Below, one piece after another: positions 1-8,960 of a stretch of 36,740 bases of DNA. Made by a program: the position numbers and the translations under genes. Every line of letters begins with the position of its first letter. The first letter of the stretch is position 1. The DNA is from Actinomycetes bacterium (GTDB lineage Bacteria; Actinomycetota; Acidimicrobiia; Acidimicrobiales; CADCSY01), in contig JAODBP010000109.1 of the NCBI GenBank assembly GCA_025464025.1, forward strand, positions 1-36,740, read 5' to 3'. Below the pieces are notes generated by a model. That model had not been told where the DNA came from. It saw only the letters and a list, made by a program, of their open reading frames with translations, and made no database searches.

Positions 1-684
1 GGGGCCCTCCTCGATGGGCGGGGCCGACCGGTCGACGGTCATCGTCGCTCGGGTGGGCCGGTAGTTCAGGAAGCGGAAGCCATCGCTGCGGAAGGCGTAG
101 CGCCGGTCGGCGTGGATGGCGATCGTGGTGCCCGGGCCGAGCCGGCGCCGGCCGACGACGATCTCGCCCTCGAGCACGTGGAGCAGCTCGTCGGCCGAGT
201 GGCTGTGGGCCGGCGACTCGTGGCCCTGCGACCGGCCGGTGGTGAACAGGGTGAGGTCGCACGTCGGGCACTCCGAGTCGGCGAAGTACCGGCTGTCGCG
301 GCCCTCCCCGGTGCGGGCGTAGGTGCCGCCCGGGCCCACCACGTGGACGGTCTCGCCCCCGCGGACCGGACCCCCGTGCCGTCCCATGTGGACGATGCCA
401 GCGCCGATCGGGGCCACCAGGCGGGCCGGCATGCCGGCCTCGACGACGATGGCGCCGCCGGCCTCGCACACCCGGCCGTCGAGCTCGACGTCGCCGGCGT
501 CGACGTACACGGCCTCGTCACCGTGGTCGGTGCCCCAGGTGATCTCCTGCTCGGGCGCCACGCGGGCCCGCACCAGCCACAGCGGGAAGTCGGCGGGGCT
601 GACGAGGCGCGCCTCGATCCCGCTGCCGTAGACGTCGGTCGGCTCGACCTCGTCCCACCCGGTGAAGAAGATCCCCTTGGCCAT
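1..684 (-). CDS. Cupin-domain protein, partial (3' end beyond window)
   Basis: The reading frame opens with ATG at 684, directly after the TAG stop of the upstream aldolase-type gene (stop codon 685-687), and stays open to base 1, so about 228 codons are visible and the C-terminus is missing. The protein begins MAKGIFFTGWDEVEP. It carries a clear cupin motif near residues 160-195, with the sequence HESPAHSHSADELLHVLEGE, the classic metal-binding histidines and glutamate of a beta-barrel cupin. An earlier segment (about residues 40-90, EQEITWGTDHGDEAVYVDAG) looks like a second, weaker cupin barrel, so this may be a bicupin. It is the last visible gene of a leftward operon with an aldolase-type enzyme and two amidohydrolases. 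A dioxygenase, isomerase or sensor role in catabolism is possible, but the substrate is unknown. Confidence 0.8.
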   Translation of the reverse strand, partial: MAKGIFFTGWDEVEPTDVYGSGIEARLVSPADFPLWLVRARVAPEQEITWGTDHGDEAVYVDAGDVELDGRVCEAGGAIVVEAGMPARLVAPIGAGIVHMGRHGGPVRGGETVHVVGPGGTYARTGEGRDSRYFADSECPTCDLTLFTTGRSQGHESPAHSHSADELLHVLEGEIVVGRRRLGPGTTIAIHADRRYAFRSDGFRFLNYRPTRATMTVDRSAPPIEEGP

Positions 685-1386
685 CTAGTCGAGCACCGCG
701 AAGAGGTCGGGGTCCGACTTCCGGAGCCGGCGGAAGTTGGCCTCCCACATGTTCGGGAGGAAGAGCTCCCGGTAGCGGGCCTTGCCCCGCACCACCTCGT
801 CGAGCGGGAACTCGGTGCCCCCGATCGCCTCCGCCGCCAGGTGGTACTCGGCGCACTTCTCCAACATCATCGCTTCGATCGTGGCGTGCTCGAGGGTGTC
901 GGCGCAGACCACGGCGCCGTGGTTCTTCATGAGCACCACGTGCTTGTCACCGAGCATGCGGACCATGCCGCCGCCCATGGTGTGGTTCTTCATGTCCTCC
1001 CGGTCGAACAGCACCTGCTCGTCGTGGAAGAGCACCGAGGCCACGTTGTACATGCCGATCGGGATGGCACGGGTCACGAACTTCGACAGCTCGTGGGAGT
1101 GGGTGTGGATCACCGAGCCGACGTCGGGGCGCGCCTTGTAGATGGCGGCGTGGAACTCGACGGCCGGCGAGGACGGCATCTCACCCTCGAGCCGGTTGAG
1201 GTCGAAGTCGAGCTTGAGCACCATGTCGGGTGTGGTCTCGTCGAAGTAGCCGAACGGCGAGACCCAGAAGCCGTCGCCCTCCTCGGTGCGGGCGCTCACG
1301 TGGCCGGCCACCCGGCTCTCGCATCCCTCGCGGGCGAGGATGCGCCGCGACGCCGCCACCAGGAACTGCAGGTCCGTCTCCTTCAT
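685..1386 (-). CDS. Class II aldolase/adducin family protein
   Basis: This 233-residue protein matches the class II aldolase/adducin fold in length and motifs. Visible landmarks are the substrate-side glutamate in SPAVEFHA (about E77), the zinc-binding pair in VIHTHSHELSKF (about H94 and H96) and the third histidine in LMKNHGAVV (about H156), followed by the conserved helix EHATIEAMM. Members cleave or decarboxylate hydroxy-acids or sugar phosphates. Several aromatic-acid decarboxylases belong here, which would suit the amidohydrolases upstream, but the substrate cannot be read from sequence. It is followed without a gap by the cupin gene and preceded by a 67-base gap (1387-1453) after the amidohydrolase. 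It is probably co-transcribed from the promoter region near 3850. Confidence 0.88.
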   Translation of the reverse strand: MKETDLQFLVAASRRILAREGCESRVAGHVSARTEEGDGFWVSPFGYFDETTPDMVLKLDFDLNRLEGEMPSSPAVEFHAAIYKARPDVGSVIHTHSHELSKFVTRAIPIGMYNVASVLFHDEQVLFDREDMKNHTMGGGMVRMLGDKHVVLMKNHGAVVCADTLEHATIEAMMLEKCAEYHLAAEAIGGTEFPLDEVVRGKARYRELFLPNMWEANFRRLRKSDPDLFAVLD

Positions 1387-1453
1387 CAGCTCTGGCGTCC
1401 TCTCATGTCGGCGCGCCTTGCGGCAAAGACGCGATGTCGATGGTTCGCTCCGC

Positions 1454-2572
1454 TCAACGGGAGCCGAACTTGTAGAGCGACTGGGCGTTGCCGGCGAGGA
1501 TGGCGTCGCGCTCGGCCTTGGGCACGTCGAAGTAGTCGGCGTCGATCGTCACCCACGAGTCGGGCCAGTCCGAGCCCGAGTGGGGGAAGTCGCTCGACCA
1601 CATGAGCCGATCGACGCCGACGGCGTGGCGGTTCTTCACCGCGTAGTGGTCGGTGAGGTACGTGAACCAGAAGTGGTCGTGGATGTACTCGCCCGGCGTC
1701 TTGGCCAGGCGGGCCTTGGCCCCGATCGTCCGGCGGCGGAACCGGTTGTCGAGCTGCTCCCGCACGTAGGGCACCCAGCCGGCGTCGACCTCGACGAAGG
1801 CGAGCTTCAGGTCGGGCACCCGGTCGAGCACGCCGGAGTTGAGGAACTGCACCATGATCGTCGGGGCCTGGAGGAACCGCAGGTCGCCCTCGGCCCGACC
1901 CTGGGTCATGCGCCCCGGGGCGTAGATGTCCTCCGGCATCGAGTCGACCAGCTTCACGTGGACGTGCAGCGGCAGCCCGGCCTCGACCGCCGCCTCCCAC
2001 ACCGGGTCGTCCTCGGGGGCCAGGTCCTTGTCGCCGTGGGGGTAGAGGCCGATGAGCAGGCCGGCGATGCCGGGCATCTTCGCGACCCGCTCGATCTCGG
2101 CCACGGCCTGCTCGACGCCGCGGTTCGGGATGAGGGCGATGCCGCCGAGGCGGGTCGGCTCGTACGAGGCGTACTCGGCCAGCCAGTCGTTGTAGGCCTG
2201 GACCATCGACAGGTGGAGCTGCGGATCCTGGGTGGCGATCACGCACTGCGAGAGGCGCGGCGTCGGGTAGAGGACGGCGGCGTCGACCATGTCGACGTCC
2301 ATCTCCTCCAGCCGCACGGCCGGCTCCCAGCCACCCGACGGGATGTCCTCGAAGCGGACCCACGGCCTGCGCTCGGTCTTGGGCAGCGTGGCGGCGGCGT
2401 TGAGCCCGAAGTTGATCGGGTCCTTCATGCCCTCCATCACCCAGGCGTCGCCCTGCTCGAACCGCTGCACGTGCGGGACGAGGTCCTTGTGCTTGGCCGG
2501 CACGCGGTCGACCCAGAGGCCGGGCGGCTCGTTGACGTGGGTGTCGCTGTCGATCAGCCGGTGCTCGGTCAT
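1454..2572 (-). CDS. Amidohydrolase family protein (ACMSD-like), second of a pair
   Basis: A 372-residue amidohydrolase (PF04909-type TIM barrel) starting at ATG 2572, two bases after the stop of the upstream paralogue. The frame is open further upstream, but that sequence lies inside the neighbouring gene, and MTEHRLIDSDTHVNEPPG is the expected family N-terminus. The usual metal-binding HxH on beta-strand 1 reads D-T-H here, so the first histidine is replaced by aspartate. Later landmarks include a central HVHVKLVD strand and, near the C-terminus, DRLMWSSDFPHSGSDWPDSW, which carries the family aspartate. Related enzymes hydrolyse or decarboxylate aromatic or cyclic acids. Its place in an operon with a paralogue, an aldolase-type enzyme and a cupin suggests a ring or acid degradation pathway. 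The substrate is unknown. Confidence 0.85.
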   Translation of the reverse strand: MTEHRLIDSDTHVNEPPGLWVDRVPAKHKDLVPHVQRFEQGDAWVMEGMKDPINFGLNAAATLPKTERRPWVRFEDIPSGGWEPAVRLEEMDVDMVDAAVLYPTPRLSQCVIATQDPQLHLSMVQAYNDWLAEYASYEPTRLGGIALIPNRGVEQAVAEIERVAKMPGIAGLLIGLYPHGDKDLAPEDDPVWEAAVEAGLPLHVHVKLVDSMPEDIYAPGRMTQGRAEGDLRFLQAPTIMVQFLNSGVLDRVPDLKLAFVEVDAGWVPYVREQLDNRFRRRTIGAKARLAKTPGEYIHDHFWFTYLTDHYAVKNRHAVGVDRLMWSSDFPHSGSDWPDSWVTIDADYFDVPKAERDAILAGNAQSLYKFGSR

Positions 2573-2574
2573 CT

Positions 2575-3834
2575 TCAATACGACTCCGGGTCGGCGGCCA
2601 CCGAGGCGGGGACCGGGTGCTGGAACAGGTTCGAGGCGTTCTCCCACGAGATCTTGCGGATCTCGTCCTCCGGGAACGACCCGATCGCCTCCTCGACGAC
2701 GGTCTGGGTGTTCGGCCAGGTCGAGTCGAGGTGCGGGTAGTCGGCTTCGAGCAGCAGGTTCTCGACGCCGATGCGGTGGCGGAGCTGGAAGTTCGACGGG
2801 TCCTCGAGGGCGCAGAACCAGAAGTTGCGCTGGAGCACCTCGGCCGGGCTGAGCTCGATGCCGTCCCAGGTGCCGTAGATCTCCTGGTAGCGGCCGACGT
2901 GGTCGAGCCGATCGAGCAGGCCGGCGACCCAGGCGATGCCACCCTCGGACAGGCAGATCTTGAGGTCGGGGAACTTCACCGGCAGCTTCGAGTAGAGCCA
3001 GTCGACGCACGAGAACAGGGCCGACGCGAAGAACAGCACGCCGATCGTGTCGGGCGGGGCGTCGGGCGCCGTGGTCGGTGCCGTCGACGACGAGCCGATG
3101 TGCAGGCAGACCACGGTGCCGGTCTCGGCGCACGCCTGCATGAGCGGGTCCCAGTAGCCCGTGTGCAGCGAGGGCAGGCCGAGCTTCTCGGGCGCCTCGG
3201 GGAACGTCATGGCGTGGAAGCCCCGGGCCGCGTTCTCGCGGACCATGTCGGCCGCGACCGTCGGGTCGAGCAGCCACGGGATCTGGCACGGGATGATCCG
3301 CTCGGGATGCGGCCCGGCCCACTCCTCGAGGTGCCAGTCGTTCCAGGCCCGCACGACGGCCATGGCCATCTCGGGGTCCTTGGTGCCGAGCTGGAGGCGC
3401 TGGCCGCCGAAGCCGGGCAGGGCCGACGGGAAGTTCAACGAGGCGTAGATGCCGTTGAGGTCCATGTCGTGGACCCGGGCGTCGATGTCCCACGAGCCCT
3501 TGCGCATCTCGTCGAAGCGGGCCGGCTCGAACGACGCCTCCGACAGCGGGCGGCCGACGACGGCGTTGAGCCCGACGTTGGGCTGGGTGCCCTCGTAGTG
3601 CCACTGCTGGCGGCCGTCCGGATCCTCGATGATCCGCGGGCCCCGCTCGACGAACTGCCGGGGCAGCCGGCCCACGAACAGGCCGGGCGGCTCGACCACG
3701 TGGTCGTCGACCGAGATGATCGTGAACCGCCGGGGGCGACGCTCGGGCTCGGGCAGGAACGTCACGGTCCGAGGACCGTCCTGCTGGTTCCCCCCGAGCA
3801 GCTTGTTCCTCTGTTCGTCGGTGAGGGCTGCCAT
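2575..3834 (-). CDS. Amidohydrolase family protein (ACMSD-like), first of a pair
   Basis: A 419-residue amidohydrolase, probably the first gene of the leftward operon. ATG 3834 gives MAALTDEQRNKLLGG. The barrel starts around residue 40 with FTIISVDDHVVEPPG, where, as in its downstream paralogue, the first histidine of HxH is an aspartate (D-D-H). Further landmarks are HAMTFPEAPEKLGLPS in the middle, a histidine-bearing VVCLHIGSSS strand and LLLEADYPHLDSTWPN near the C-terminus. The two amidohydrolases share the VxEPPGL segment and the xDxPHxxSxWP segment, so they arose by duplication and may act on successive intermediates or form a heteromer. A 12-bp palindrome sits 16 bases upstream of this start, between it and the divergent FadR-type regulator gene. 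Confidence 0.87.
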   Translation of the reverse strand: MAALTDEQRNKLLGGNQQDGPRTVTFLPEPERRPRRFTIISVDDHVVEPPGLFVGRLPRQFVERGPRIIEDPDGRQQWHYEGTQPNVGLNAVVGRPLSEASFEPARFDEMRKGSWDIDARVHDMDLNGIYASLNFPSALPGFGGQRLQLGTKDPEMAMAVVRAWNDWHLEEWAGPHPERIIPCQIPWLLDPTVAADMVRENAARGFHAMTFPEAPEKLGLPSLHTGYWDPLMQACAETGTVVCLHIGSSSTAPTTAPDAPPDTIGVLFFASALFSCVDWLYSKLPVKFPDLKICLSEGGIAWVAGLLDRLDHVGRYQEIYGTWDGIELSPAEVLQRNFWFCALEDPSNFQLRHRIGVENLLLEADYPHLDSTWPNTQTVVEEAIGSFPEDEIRKISWENASNLFQHPVPASVAADPESY

Positions 3835-3849
3835 ACCGAGTCATCTCTA

Positions 3850-3861
3850 TCATTGCAATGA
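3850..3861. promoter_or_regulatory. 12-bp perfect palindrome, candidate operator
   Basis: TCATTGCAATGA is a perfect 12-base inverted repeat in the short region between the divergent amidohydrolase operon (start 3834) and the FadR-type regulator gene (preferred start 3888). It is AT-richer than its surroundings. FadR/GntR-family regulators bind short palindromes of this kind in divergent promoters, so it is a candidate site for the neighbouring regulator. The binding is inference. Confidence 0.5.
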
Positions 3862-3887
3862 AAGGCCGTCCAGGGGAGACTGGCTCC

Positions 3888-4625
3888 GTGCGCCAGCCCC
3901 GACTCGCCGAGATGGTCGCCGCCACGCTGCGGGCCCGCATCGTCGACGGCGAGCTGGCCGACGGCTCGATGCTGCCGACGCTCGACGGTCTGGTGCAGGA
4001 GTTCGGCGTCAGCCCGCCCTCGATCCGCGAGGCGCTCCGGATCCTGGAGAACGAGCGGCTCATCACGGTCAAGCGCGGCAACGTCGGCGGCGCCGTGGTC
4101 CACCGGCCCCAGCCCGAGGGCGTGGGCTACATGCTCGGCCTGGTGCTCCAGTCGCAGCAGATCCGCACGACCGACCTCCGGGGCGCGCTGGCCGAGCTCC
4201 AACCGGTGTGCGCCGCCATGTGCGCCCGGCGGACCGATCGCCGCAAGCACGTGGTGCCCGAGCTCCACGCCGCCTGCGAGGGCATGGCCGACGCCATCGA
4301 CGAGCCCCACGAGATGGAGCGCTGGTCGCACCAGTTCCACACCGAGCTCATCCGGGGCTGCGGCAACCAGACCCTGGTGCTCGTCGTCGGCGCCCTCGAG
4401 GGGCTGTGGGCGTCGCAGCCCGAGGCGTGGACCCAGCGGGTCGCCGCGGCCGACGAGTCACCCGACGTCGAGCTGCGCAAGCAGGGCCTGCTGGCCCACC
4501 GCCGCATCACCGCCGCCGTCGACGAGGGCGACGCCGAGGCCGCCGACCGCCTCATGCGCGAGCACATGGGCGACCCGGGGATCTTCACCGCCCGCCGCCG
4601 CAGCCCCGTGGTCCGCGGCACCTGA
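3888..4625 (+). CDS. FadR-type GntR transcriptional regulator
   Basis: The protein has an N-terminal winged helix (about residues 1-75) with QEFGVSPPSIREALRILEN as the recognition helix region, followed by wing residues RGNVGGAVV. An all-helical FCD ligand-binding domain (about 90-235) contains HQFHTELIRGCGNQTL and HRRITAAVDEGDAEAADRLM. Length is 245 residues from GTG 3888. I prefer this start over ATG 3858 because AGGGGAG at 3872-3878 gives a good Shine-Dalgarno nine bases upstream, and because ATG 3858 lies inside the candidate operator. FCD regulators usually respond to organic acids and repress a divergent catabolic operon, which fits the amidohydrolase/aldolase genes on the other strand. 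The ligand is unknown. Confidence 0.88.
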   Translation: MRQPRLAEMVAATLRARIVDGELADGSMLPTLDGLVQEFGVSPPSIREALRILENERLITVKRGNVGGAVVHRPQPEGVGYMLGLVLQSQQIRTTDLRGALAELQPVCAAMCARRTDRRKHVVPELHAACEGMADAIDEPHEMERWSHQFHTELIRGCGNQTLVLVVGALEGLWASQPEAWTQRVAAADESPDVELRKQGLLAHRRITAAVDEGDAEAADRLMREHMGDPGIFTARRRSPVVRGT

Positions 4626-4650
4626 AGTCCGACGGCCACCGCCGGCCGAG

Positions 4651-5658
4651 CTACTCGGCCGCCTTCTTGGCCCGGCTGGGCGACACCCTCGGCGGCTCGT
4701 TGGGCTGCTTCGGGTAGACGGGTGGCCAGGGCGCGTCCATCATCCCGGCCGCCATGTCGCGCTCGTGCAGGGCGAGCAGCGGTTCGAGCGACTGGGGGCT
4801 CATGCCGGCCCACGGATCGCCGCCGGTGGCCACTCGCTCCTTCACCACCGGGATCGTGAACTTGTCGGGGTGGAGGTCGTCGGTCAGCTCGTCCCAGCGG
4901 AACGGCGTCGACACCTGGGCCCCGGGCCGGGCCCGCACGGACCACGCACCGAACACCGTCTTGTGCGGGGCGTTCTGGTTGAAGTCGACGAAGACCCGGT
5001 GGCCCCGCTCCTCCTTCCACCAGGCGCACGTCAGGAGGTCGGGGCGGCGGCGTTCGAGCTCCCGGGCCAGGGCCACGGCGGCAGCGCGGACCTCGTAGCC
5101 GTCCCACCTCGGCTCCAGCCGGAGGTAGATGTGGATGCCGCGGTTGCCGGTGGTCTTGGGCCAGCCGACCAGGCCCAGCTCCTCGAGCACCTCCTTCACC
5201 ACCAGCGCGCCCTCGCGCACCATGGCGAAGTCCATGCCCGCGATGGGGTCGAGGTCGATGCGCAGCTCATCCGCGTGCTCGGGATCGTCGGCCATCGCCG
5301 GCCACACGTGGAAGCCGAGGCAACCCATGTTCACGGCCCAGGCCACATGGGCGATGTCGGCGATCACCAGGGCGTTCGACAGCGTCCCGTTCGGCGTCGA
5401 CATCTCGGTGGTCTGGAGCCAGTCGGGCGCGCTGTCCGGCACCCGCTTCTGGAAGAACGACTTCCCGTCGGCTCCTTCGGGGAAGCGCTGGAGCAGCACC
5501 GGCCGCCCGCCCATGGCGGCGAGCAGCGGGTCGCGGATCGAGGCGTAGAACTCGACGAGGTCCAGCTTCGTCTCCCCGTGCTCGGAGAAGAAGACCTTGC
5601 CCGGCTTGGTGATCGTGACCTCGTGGCCGTCGAGCGTGAGCACGACCTCGTCTGCCAT
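4651..5658 (-). CDS. Stand-alone LigD-type primase-polymerase domain protein
   Basis: A 335-residue protein of the archaeo-eukaryotic primase superfamily, the polymerase module of LigD. Start ATG 5658 gives MADEVVLTLDGHEVTITKPG, the usual family opening; the frame is open further upstream, but into the riboswitch, which is not coding. Catalytic carboxylates are visible as LRIDLDP (D135, D137) and VFVDFNQN (D225), and the nucleotide-binding segment TTGNRGIHIYLRL lies at about 169-181. There is no ligase or nuclease domain, so it is a separate Prim-Pol like the extra polymerases of mycobacteria. The expected activity is ribonucleotide-preferring gap filling or primer extension in repair. It is transcribed away from gcvP and has no Ku or ligase gene beside it. 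Confidence 0.9.
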   Translation of the reverse strand: MADEVVLTLDGHEVTITKPGKVFFSEHGETKLDLVEFYASIRDPLLAAMGGRPVLLQRFPEGADGKSFFQKRVPDSAPDWLQTTEMSTPNGTLSNALVIADIAHVAWAVNMGCLGFHVWPAMADDPEHADELRIDLDPIAGMDFAMVREGALVVKEVLEELGLVGWPKTTGNRGIHIYLRLEPRWDGYEVRAAAVALARELERRRPDLLTCAWWKEERGHRVFVDFNQNAPHKTVFGAWSVRARPGAQVSTPFRWDELTDDLHPDKFTIPVVKERVATGGDPWAGMSPQSLEPLLALHERDMAAGMMDAPWPPVYPKQPNEPPRVSPSRAKKAAE

Positions 5659-5715
5659 GGGACCGACGCTAGGCGCAGTAGCCTGAGCGTCGTTGACAAC
5701 CGACTGCCGTTGACC

Positions 5716-5911
5716 TCGCGCGGGAGAGTGCCACCACCTTGATCTCCGGTGGCACGCCGAAGGAGCAAGCCTCCCCGCCAACCTCTCAGGCCCCCGTACC
5801 GCCCGAGGCAGGCAACTCTGGAGAGCCGGCACCTCGGGTGCCGCACCCACGGGGCAAGCCGCAGCACCTTGCGGTGAATCTCTCAGGTCAACCAAACAGA
5901 GGGGGAGCGAC
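5716..5911 (+). promoter_or_regulatory. Tandem glycine riboswitch (two aptamers) upstream of gcvP
   Basis: Two glycine aptamers lie in series. The first shows GCGGGAGAG (about 5719-5727), GCCGAAGGAGCAAGC (about 5756-5770) and AACCTCTCAGGC. The second shows GGCAACTCTGGAGAG (about 5811-5825), CACCCACGGGGCAAGCC, GGTGAATCTCTCAGGT and ACAGAGGGGGA (about 5897-5906). These are the conserved glycine-riboswitch blocks in the right order and spacing, and the downstream gene is glycine dehydrogenase, the most common target. In known examples glycine binding raises expression of glycine cleavage genes. The Shine-Dalgarno and start codon lie in a separate hairpin just downstream (5900-5930), which points to control of translation. 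Confidence 0.95.
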
Positions 5912-5929
5912 CCACACGAGGAGTCCCCC

Positions 5930-5930
<1 letters not shown>
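5900..5930 (+). promoter_or_regulatory. Predicted Shine-Dalgarno-sequestering hairpin of the glycine riboswitch
   Basis: AGGGGGA at 5900-5906 is perfectly complementary to TCCCCCT at 5924-5930. The 17-base loop contains the gcvP Shine-Dalgarno (ACGAGGAG, 5916-5923) and the stem ends on the first base of the TTG start codon. The same G-run belongs to the 3' end of the second aptamer and could instead pair with CCCCC at 5791-5795. A switch between these pairings would couple glycine binding to ribosome access. The pairing potential is seen directly; the switching is inference. Confidence 0.55.
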
Positions 5931-8734
<2,804 letters not shown>

Positions 8735-8735
8735 C

Positions 8736-8750
8736 GACGACGAAGTCGTC
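8736..8750. terminator. Short GAA-loop hairpin after gcvP
   Basis: GACGAC-GAA-GTCGTC is a perfect six-pair stem with a three-base loop starting two bases after the gcvP stop. There is no T-run, so a terminator role is only possible. It is one of two GAA-loop hairpins bracketing the long inverted repeat in this junction. Confidence 0.4.
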
Positions 8751-8768
8751 AGGAGAACAGCGTCGAGA

Positions 8769-8874
8769 GACCGCCTGGCCCGGTCCCGCCCCGAAGCGGC
8801 CGTCGTCCCGCTCCAGCTCGCGAGCCAAGGCGACCGTGCGGACGGCCGCCGGGGCGGGACCGGGTCAGGCGGTC
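8769..8874. repeat. Long intergenic inverted repeat between convergent genes
   Basis: The left arm 8769-8803 and right arm 8841-8874 are reverse complements over about 34 pairs, with one mismatch and a two-base AA bulge at 8793-8794. The outer part starts GACCGCCTGGC and ends AGGCGGTC; the inner part is GCGGCCGTC against GACGGCCGC. The 37-base loop holds the perfect palindrome GCTCGCGAGC (8816-8825). Such a stem could stop transcription from either side, or could be a remnant of a mobile or REP-like element. No T-run follows, and the sequence is unrelated to the palindromic element at 23786-23970. Confidence 0.75.
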
Positions 8875-8925
8875 GAAGACACGATCTCGCGGCCTCGGCC
8901 GCCGCACGCGCAGCGATCTCGGTGC

Positions 8926-8942
8926 GGGCGCCGAAGGCGCCC
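8926..8942. terminator. GAA-loop hairpin before the convergent GGDEF-EAL gene end
   Basis: GGGCGCC-GAA-GGCGCCC is a perfect seven-pair stem with a three-base loop, 19 bases from the stop codon of the leftward GGDEF-EAL gene. Its position suggests it helps end transcription of the convergent pair, but there is no T-run. Confidence 0.4.
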
Positions 8943-8960
8943 CCGCCGCGGCTACGCGAC

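Noticed and set aside
5693..5698. TTGACA as a -35 box for the riboswitch transcript
   Set aside because: No -10-like sequence follows at the right distance, and the transcript must start before 5716.
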